This document shows, piece after piece, positions 59,437 to 64,000 of a stretch of DNA of 64,000 bases; within the stretch, counting starts at the first letter, position 1; every line of letters starts with the position of its first letter. The notes beneath the pieces were generated by a model. That model was given only the letters and a program-made list of their open reading frames with translations. It ran no database searches and was not told the DNA's origin. Both the position numbers and the translations under genes were made by a program. Source of the DNA: Mucilaginibacter pineti (lineage in GTDB: Bacteria > Bacteroidota > Bacteroidia > Sphingobacteriales > Sphingobacteriaceae). Location of the stretch: contig NZ_FNAI01000019.1 in the NCBI RefSeq assembly GCF_900101875.1, forward strand, positions 62,001-126,000. Direction: 5' to 3'.

Positions 59437-59643
59437 ATGAAACTGTTTTTGAAATGCATCATTTACACGCTTTTTGTGATATGCTTAACAGCGTCTTCTA
59501 TACTTTTATACCAGGCACACCCTGAAGTTCAGCTTGCCTTTATTATACCGGGCCTGTTTATTTTAGTATATTCGGTAATAAGCGACGATCTGGGTTTAAA
59601 ACGCCATCCAAGTGTTCGTTTGCGTTTAACTAAAGGAAGATAA
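59437..59643 (+). CDS. Small two-helix membrane protein, function unknown
   Basis: The 68-residue protein has two hydrophobic segments (FLKCIIYTLFVICLTASSIL and LAFIIPGLFILVYSVI) and a basic C-terminus (LKRHPSVRLRLTKGR). I recognise no family. It is convergent with the DUF721 gene and their 3' ends overlap by 14 nt. Confidence 0.6.
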   Translation: MKLFLKCIIYTLFVICLTASSILLYQAHPEVQLAFIIPGLFILVYSVISDDLGLKRHPSVRLRLTKGR

Positions 59644-59920
59644 TCTCTTCTACCAAGATCCCTTTTGCTTCTTCATTTATCTTATCCACTATTTGGGTAC
59701 GCATCATCATAAGCTCATTTTTTATAACCGACGATTCGATACGTAAAAACAGTTTCCTATCTCTTATAAACAATTCCTTGGTGCGGTTTGCTACCGATGT
59801 ACCAACCAGCTGCGGCCATGCCGAAACAACTGCTGTTTCATCAAAGCGGCGTTTAATTTTATAAACATTAAGCATTTGCTCAATGGCCTCCTTCATGGAT
59901 TTGTCGTTTGTTTTACGCAT
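59630..59920 (-). CDS. DUF721/DciA-like protein
   Basis: The 96-residue protein has the DUF721 core (MKEAIEQMLNVYKIKRRFDE, VVSAWPQLVGTSVANRTKEL, LFLRIESSVIKNELMMMRTQ). DUF721 includes DciA, which loads replicative helicase in many bacteria, and the gene is commonly next to recF. Its start overlaps the recF stop by 8 nt (ATGCGTAA), pointing to translational coupling. Confidence 0.9.
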   Translation of the reverse strand: MRKTNDKSMKEAIEQMLNVYKIKRRFDETAVVSAWPQLVGTSVANRTKELFIRDRKLFLRIESSVIKNELMMMRTQIVDKINEEAKGILVEEIIFL

Positions 59921-61013
59921 CGATAGTTCCTTTGGTTACATTAAATAGTTTTACATCAACAGCAATTTTTTCAAAGATCTGCTCAACGCGGTTTATGCTG
60001 GTATCGGTAATAAACACCTGCCCAAAATCATTGTTGGATACCATTTTCATAAGCTTGGTAACGCGGTCATCATCCAGCTTGTCAAAAATATCATCAAGCA
60101 GCAGCAGCGGTTTAAATCCTTTTTGCTGATACAGAAAAGTATACTGCGCCAGTTTAAGCGCAATCAGAAAAGATTTTTGCTGCCCCTGCGATCCAAATTT
60201 TTTCATGGCCATACCGTGAATGCCAAATTGCAGATCATCCTTATGAATACCTACGTTGGTGCGCTGCAGGGCGCGGTCGCGTTCCACACTTTTTTTCAGC
60301 AGGCCGCCAAAATCATCCTGCAATAATTGCGATTCGTAATTAAGCTCCACCTGTTCGGCATCATCACTTAAAAAACTATAATGCTTATTAAATATAGTAG
60401 TGAAACCTTCCATAAAAGCCTTGCGCCGCTCAAAAATACGGTTACCCGATAGGGTGAGCTGTTCATCCAGCACCTCCAGCAAACTGGGATCATACCTGCC
60501 GGTATCGGCAATAAGCTTTAGCAGGGCATTGCGGTTGGCCAGTACCTTATTATAGGTTATCAGCTCATCAAGGTAATGGTTGTCTGTTTGGGATATTACA
60601 TTATCAATAAACTTGCGCCGCTCTTCGCTGCCCTCGGTTATAATGCTGGTATCATACGGCGATATCATTACCAGCGGCAGCAGGCCAATATGATCGGCAA
60701 GGCGCTGATAATCTTTTTTATTGCGTTTGAATTGTTTTTTTTGATTGCGCTTAACTGAGCAGGCCACCGCTTCGGGCTGCTGGTTTTTGCTGAACACCCC
60801 GGTGATGATAAAAAAATCGGTACCCTGCATTATCTGCTGGCTGTCTATCGGGTTAAAATAACTTTTACAAAGCGACAGGTAATGGATAGCATCAAGCAGG
60901 TTGGTTTTGCCCGCGCCGTTGTTCCCCGTAAAAGCGTTAACCGTGGGGCTGAAAACAAGCTCGGCCTCCTCGTAATTTTTAAAGTTAATAACTGATAGTT
61001 GCTGCAGATACAT
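59913..61013 (-). CDS. recF: DNA replication and repair protein RecF
   Basis: The 366-residue SMC-like ATPase starts MYLQQLSVINFKNYEEAELV. It has the Walker A AFTGNNGAGKTNLLDAIHYL, the signature region MKKFGSQGQQKSFLIALKLA and Walker B PLLLLDDIFDKLDD. It helps load RecA at gaps with RecO and RecR. Followed by DUF721. Confidence 0.96.
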   Translation of the reverse strand: MYLQQLSVINFKNYEEAELVFSPTVNAFTGNNGAGKTNLLDAIHYLSLCKSYFNPIDSQQIMQGTDFFIITGVFSKNQQPEAVACSVKRNQKKQFKRNKKDYQRLADHIGLLPLVMISPYDTSIITEGSEERRKFIDNVISQTDNHYLDELITYNKVLANRNALLKLIADTGRYDPSLLEVLDEQLTLSGNRIFERRKAFMEGFTTIFNKHYSFLSDDAEQVELNYESQLLQDDFGGLLKKSVERDRALQRTNVGIHKDDLQFGIHGMAMKKFGSQGQQKSFLIALKLAQYTFLYQQKGFKPLLLLDDIFDKLDDDRVTKLMKMVSNNDFGQVFITDTSINRVEQIFEKIAVDVKLFNVTKGTIDA

Positions 61014-61079
61014 GGGATGGCAAAGTTAGTTTTTTTGGTTGATTAAGTGGCCGGCGGATTGTGTTTGATTAAGCCCAAA

Positions 61080-61220
61080 ATGTCGCCCGCTAAAAACTCA
61101 CAATTGGAATCAGCCACAAAAACCAAACCCTTACTGACGGCTACTGACGACCTACTGACGATTGCTGACGACCCATTGACGGCGACTGACGACCTACTGA
61201 CGGCTGCTGACGAAATGTAA
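61080..61220 (+). CDS. Possible micro-ORF of heptad repeats (46 codons)
   Basis: ATG at 61080 opens a 46-codon frame: MSPAKNSQLESATKTKP, then four seven-residue units LLTATDD, LLTIADD, PLTATDD and LLTAADE, then Met and stop. The units are coded by four 21-bp DNA repeats. Units use different Leu codons (TTA, CTA, CTG, TTG). No clear ribosome-binding site is seen. Whether it is translated is uncertain; the opposite strand is also open. Confidence 0.35.
   Translation: MSPAKNSQLESATKTKPLLTATDDLLTIADDPLTATDDLLTAADEM
61131..61214. repeat. Four tandem 21-bp repeats
   Basis: Units start at 61131, 61152, 61173 and 61194. The consensus is close to CTACTGACGGCTACTGACGAC, here written as CTACTGACGG-CTACTGACGA plus C. 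The units differ at two to five positions. It lies between recF and the TPR gene. Confidence 0.9.
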
Positions 61221-61286
61221 AAAAACAAAACTTTACGCCCCGCAAAGATTTAATTTAAAAGCTATTGCCAGTAATTTTGAAAACTG

Positions 61287-61294
61287 TAACTTTG
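61287..61294 (+). promoter_or_regulatory. -7 promoter element (TAACTTTG) of the TPR protein gene
   Basis: TAACTTTG matches TAnnTTTG, with TTG at 61265-61267 spaced 19 nt upstream as -33 element. The transcript would start about 17 nt before the ATG. Confidence 0.65.
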
Positions 61295-61316
61295 CAAACT
61301 TAATTTTGTAATAACA

Positions 61317-61994
61317 ATGTCAAAAACCCAGGCGAATACCAAAGTTGCAGCACCTCAAACTTCTTTAGGGCAAAGCGGCAATTTCGTGCGCGAGAATCAA
61401 AAAAGCTTACTATTTATAGCAGGAGCAGTGATTGCTCTTATCGTAATTTATTTTTTATACCTGAAAGTATATTTAGGTCCGCGTGAAATTACTGCGGCTA
61501 ACCAAATGCACGTAGCACAGGATTTTTGGGCCAAAAAAGATTGGGACAAAGCCATTAAAGGTGATGCCAGCTACCCTGGTTTTGAAAAAATCATTAGCGA
61601 TTACAGCAATACCAAGGCTGCAAACCTTGCTTATTATTACTTAGGTACTGCCTACTTAAACAAAGGCGATTACAAACAGGCTATTGAAAACCTTACCAAT
61701 TTCCGCGGTGACGATATCATGGTATCTGCAGAGGCTTTTGGCAGTACAGGCGATGCTTACGTGGAACTAAAGGACTATAGCAATGCTGCAACTTACTTTA
61801 ACAAAGCTGTTGACAAGGCAAAAAACAAATTCCTTTCTCCGCTTTACTTAAAGAAGCTTGGCTTGGTTTACGAAGAACAAAAAGATAACAAATCAGCATC
61901 AGAAACTTACAAAAGGATAAAATCAGAATACCCTGAAAGTGCTGAGGCTCAGAATATTGACGAATATATTGCCCGCGCCGAAGCGAAATTATAA
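61317..61994 (+). CDS. Membrane-anchored tetratricopeptide-repeat protein (YfgM-like)
   Basis: The 225-residue protein has a cytosolic N-terminus of about 30 residues, one membrane helix (LLFIAGAVIALIVIYFLYLK), then TPR units (AANLAYYYLGTAYLNKGDYK, AEAFGSTGDAYVELKDYSNA, LYLKKLGLVYEEQKDNKSAS). YfgM-type proteins bind chaperones at the inner membrane near SecYEG. The partner here is not readable. It is followed by a repeat-like hairpin and ribH. Confidence 0.85.
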   Translation: MSKTQANTKVAAPQTSLGQSGNFVRENQKSLLFIAGAVIALIVIYFLYLKVYLGPREITAANQMHVAQDFWAKKDWDKAIKGDASYPGFEKIISDYSNTKAANLAYYYLGTAYLNKGDYKQAIENLTNFRGDDIMVSAEAFGSTGDAYVELKDYSNAATYFNKAVDKAKNKFLSPLYLKKLGLVYEEQKDNKSASETYKRIKSEYPESAEAQNIDEYIARAEAKL

Positions 61995-61997
61995 TTT

Positions 61998-62128
61998 TTG
62001 ATCTCGGATGTCGGAATTTCGATTTCGGATTTATTGACTTGCAAAGCCTCTAAATCTGAAATCGATTTTTTATTTTAGGTCATCCGAAAAAACAAATCCG
62101 CAACCGAACATCCCAAATCCGAAAACTC
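61998..62128. repeat. Imperfect inverted repeat between the TPR gene and ribH
   Basis: ATTTCGGATTT-type blocks at the left are complementary to AAATCCG-type blocks at the right, for example TCGGATGTCGGAATTTCGAT against CAAATCCGAAAA. It resembles the intergenic hairpins found throughout the window. Confidence 0.45.
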
Positions 62129-62131
62129 AAG

Positions 62132-62626
62132 ATGTCTACCCAGCTTAAAAATCTTTCAGACTTTTCTCATACCCAGGTGCCTTCGGCAGCCGCATACCGC
62201 TTTGGTATTGTTGTAGCCGAGTGGAATGCCGAAATAACAAACGCGCTTTACCAAGGGGCTTATAACAGCCTGGTTACCAATGGCGCGCTGCCCGAAAATA
62301 TTTTTACGCATCCCGTTCCCGGCAGTTTCGAGCTTACCTCCGGTGCCGACTTATTGCTAAAAACCGGTAAAATAGATGCTGTAATATGCTTAGGCTGCGT
62401 AATACAAGGCGAAACCCGCCATTTTGATTTTATTTGCAACGCAGTAGCAAATGGCGTAAGCAATGTTGCCATAAAATATTCAAAACCTGTTATATTTGGT
62501 GTGTTAACAACTGATAATCAGCAACAGGCAATTGACCGCGCAGGCGGCAAACATGGTAACAAAGGCGATGAAGCTGCAATTACGGCCATAAAAATGGCGG
62601 CCCTTGCTGAAACTTTAAATGACTGA
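62132..62626 (+). CDS. ribH: 6,7-dimethyl-8-ribityllumazine synthase
   Basis: The 164-residue enzyme condenses 5-amino-6-ribitylaminouracil with dihydroxybutanone phosphate in riboflavin synthesis. Motifs FGIVVAEWNAEITNALYQGA, VPGSFELTSGADLL, VICLGCVIQGETRHFDFICN and GVLTTDNQQQAIDRAGG are all intact, including the catalytic His in TRHFDF. Other rib genes are not adjacent. Confidence 0.97.
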   Translation: MSTQLKNLSDFSHTQVPSAAAYRFGIVVAEWNAEITNALYQGAYNSLVTNGALPENIFTHPVPGSFELTSGADLLLKTGKIDAVICLGCVIQGETRHFDFICNAVANGVSNVAIKYSKPVIFGVLTTDNQQQAIDRAGGKHGNKGDEAAITAIKMAALAETLND

Positions 62627-62654
62627 TTTACGTTAAAACTGATAAGTTAATACG

Positions 62655-62765
62655 ATGAGAAAAATTATTTATATAGCGATAGTAGCCATTGTGGCTTGCG
62701 GCATATCTTCATGCTCAAATAAATTATGCCCTGCTTACAGCTCATATCCTAAAGGCGGTCGCTAA
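62655..62765 (+). CDS. Very small lipoprotein (36 residues)
   Basis: ATG at 62655 starts MRKIIYIAIVAIVACGISSC, a lipoprotein signal with lipobox GISSC (Cys20). The mature peptide is only about 17 residues: CSNKLCPAYSSYPKGGR in outline, with a second Cys. Such tiny lipoproteins with a CPAY motif recur in Bacteroidota as far as I know. It lies 28 nt after ribH. Function unknown. Confidence 0.65.
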   Translation: MRKIIYIAIVAIVACGISSCSNKLCPAYSSYPKGGR

Positions 62766-62857
62766 CAGGCAAATGTCATTTTTAATTACCACATAAAACT
62801 TTCATGAGTTTTAGTGTTATAATTACGTTATAGCATTGCACACTATATTTTAATTTT

Positions 62858-63187
62858 ATGAACTGGATAGCGCTGGAGTCGGCAGAACAATTAAATAGTA
62901 TAAAACAATACCAAGGTTACAGCCTGATATTTAAACATAGCACACGCTGCTCCATCAGCATGATGGCAAAAAGGCGCTTTGAACTGGATTGGGAAGACCT
63001 CCCCGAAGATATGCCCCTTTACTTTTTAGATCTTATCAAATACCGCGAGCTATCGGCACAGGTTGCCCAGCTTTTCCATGTACATCATGAATCTCCGCAA
63101 TTATTGCTGATCAAAGACGGCGAATGCGTTCTTGACCAATCGCACGGTGCTATTTCTGTTGAAGAAGCGATATCGGTACTTGGTTAG
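62858..63187 (+). CDS. ytxJ: Bacillithiol-system redox protein YtxJ
   Basis: The 109-residue thioredoxin-fold protein has a monothiol site in LIFKHSTRCSISMMAKRRFE (Cys31 region) and the cis-Pro region HHESPQLLLIKDGECVLDQS. YtxJ acts like a glutaredoxin (bacilliredoxin) that removes bacillithiol from protein thiols, so this genome probably makes bacillithiol. Monocistronic by spacing. Confidence 0.9.
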   Translation: MNWIALESAEQLNSIKQYQGYSLIFKHSTRCSISMMAKRRFELDWEDLPEDMPLYFLDLIKYRELSAQVAQLFHVHHESPQLLLIKDGECVLDQSHGAISVEEAISVLG

Positions 63188-63363
63188 TTAATGGTTCGTG
63201 GATAATAGTTCGTGGTATTTTAGGCTATGAACTATTCACACTCATGTTATCACATCTTACAAGCATCTGAAATCTGCACATTTGAAATTTGCACATCTTC
63301 AATTTACTGTAATAATTATTACTACCTGCCGGTAACCATATTACTGGTTATTTGGTTTTTACT

Positions 63364-63371
63364 TACATTTG
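63364..63371 (+). promoter_or_regulatory. -7 promoter element (TACATTTG) directly before lipA
   Basis: TACATTTG matches TAnnTTTG and ends 4 nt before the lipA ATG. If used, the transcript would begin at or next to the A of the start codon, leaving no leader. No clear -33 element is present. Confidence 0.4.
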
Positions 63372-63375
63372 TACC

Positions 63376-64000
63376 ATGATTGAATTACCGGTTGTTGCTG
63401 CTGTTAGTCAAACCCAGCGTAAGCCAGATTGGCTTAGGGTAAAACTTCCCATCGGAAAAGAATATGCTCATGTGCGTGGTTTGGTTGACGAGCATAAACT
63501 GCATACCATTTGCGAAAGCGGTAATTGCCCCAACATGGGCGAGTGCTGGGGAGCCGGTACTGCCACATTCATGATTTTGGGTAACATTTGTACCCGTTCG
63601 TGCTCATTTTGCGCCGTAGCAACGGGAAGGCCGCTTGCTGTTGATGTTGATGAGCCAAACCGTGTAGCCACATCAGTAAAATTAATGCAGGTAAAACACT
63701 GCGTTATCACCTCTGTTGATCGCGATGATTTAAAAGACGGCGGCTCTATCATCTGGGCCGAAACCATTAACGCCATCCGCCGGGAAAGCCCCGAAACCAC
63801 TTTAGAAACTTTGCTGCCAGATTTCCGCGGCAACTGGGATAACCTTGCCCGCGTGCTGGAAACCCGCCCCGAAGTGGTATCACATAACCTGGAAACGGTA
63901 AGGCGCTTAACGAAAGAAGTACGTATCCAGGCAAAATATGACCGTAGTTTGGAGTGCTTAAAACACGTATCTGAAGCTGGCTTGCGCACCAAATCGGGCA
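63376..64000 (+). CDS. lipA: Lipoyl synthase (3' end cut by window edge)
   Basis: The visible 208 codons start MIELPVVAAVSQTQRKPDWL. Both Fe-S clusters are present: the auxiliary cluster Cys46, Cys51 and Cys57 (CESGNCPNMGEC) and the radical-SAM CxxxCxxC at Cys72, Cys76 and Cys79 (CTRSCSFC). The enzyme inserts two sulfurs into octanoyl groups to form lipoate on 2-oxoacid dehydrogenases and GcvH. The C-terminal third lies beyond the window. Confidence 0.96.
   Translation, partial: MIELPVVAAVSQTQRKPDWLRVKLPIGKEYAHVRGLVDEHKLHTICESGNCPNMGECWGAGTATFMILGNICTRSCSFCAVATGRPLAVDVDEPNRVATSVKLMQVKHCVITSVDRDDLKDGGSIIWAETINAIRRESPETTLETLLPDFRGNWDNLARVLETRPEVVSHNLETVRRLTKEVRIQAKYDRSLECLKHVSEAGLRTKSG

Noticed and set aside
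61043..61228. Minus-strand frame rich in Ser/Val across the 21-bp repeats
   Set aside because: It is the reverse reading of the repeat; start context is poor. The plus-strand frame is at least bounded by ATG and a repeat-coherent pattern, though also uncertain.
1..64000. tRNA, rRNA, CRISPR, insertion sequence, prophage or integrase
   Set aside because: I looked for cloverleaf-like blocks, regularly spaced repeats and transposase/integrase motifs and saw none. The only regular short-period repeat is the four-unit 21-bp array, which lacks spacers.

Overview
The window looks like chromosomal DNA of a free-living Bacteroidota in the Sphingobacteriaceae, most likely Mucilaginibacter or a close relative. 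The evidence is two SusC/SusD outer-membrane systems, many SPII lipoproteins with short N-termini, secreted glycoside hydrolases (GH2, GH18, GH30, GH31), and -7 promoter elements of the TAnnTTTG type. I saw no rRNA, tRNA, CRISPR array, prophage or transposase. The genus is an inference from overall character, not from a marker gene.

Layout. 1-6.7 kb: a probable sialic-acid utilisation locus (N-acetylneuraminate lyase, cut by the left edge, with SusD and SusC), divergent from a FadR-type regulator; a 25-bp palindrome lies between them. 6.8-12.9 kb: secreted or surface proteins of unknown role, including a collagen-like lipoprotein, then small housekeeping-type genes and an HxlR regulator/azoreductase pair that share a perfect 40-bp palindrome. 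13-28.5 kb: GH2, a TlpA-like thioredoxin, a GT39-like membrane protein, a three-gene GMC oxidoreductase/Gfo-Idh/membrane-protein operon, a PLC-like protein, a UPF0175/DUF3368 toxin-antitoxin pair, and divergent GH31 and GH30 enzymes. 28.5-34.3 kb: a flippase-like protein, DUF4202, a repeat-filled 1.2-kb gap, a Tat-exported phosphatase and a YdcF-like protein. 34.4-39 kb: sugar porter and an unusual mannose-6-phosphate isomerase fusion, divergent from a GntR/UTRA regulator. 39.6-49 kb: an ECF sigma/FecR-controlled PUL (FecR, SusC with STN domain, SusD, an intact GH18 and a GH18 with a destroyed catalytic motif). 49.4-53.3 kb: lipoproteins, and a LysR regulator divergent from a quinone reductase/monooxygenase pair. 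53.5-64 kb: core genes (asparaginase, TatD, two FKBPs, NrnA-like DHH, Ndk, DUF721, RecF, TPR protein, RibH, YtxJ, LipA).

How it fits together. The nan-type locus, the GH18 PUL and the mannose-6-phosphate isomerase/porter unit would together suit scavenging of sialylated or N-linked glycans or fungal/insect chitinous material; this is inference from family content. Each of these loci has its own local regulator, with candidate operators visible for the nan-type and mannose loci.

A second theme is non-coding: the intergenic gaps are full of long imperfect hairpins of several families. Four of them are composite: a conserved inner hairpin (TTGTCATTTCGA ... TCGAAATGACAA) sits inside outer arms whose sequence differs from copy to copy but stays self-complementary.
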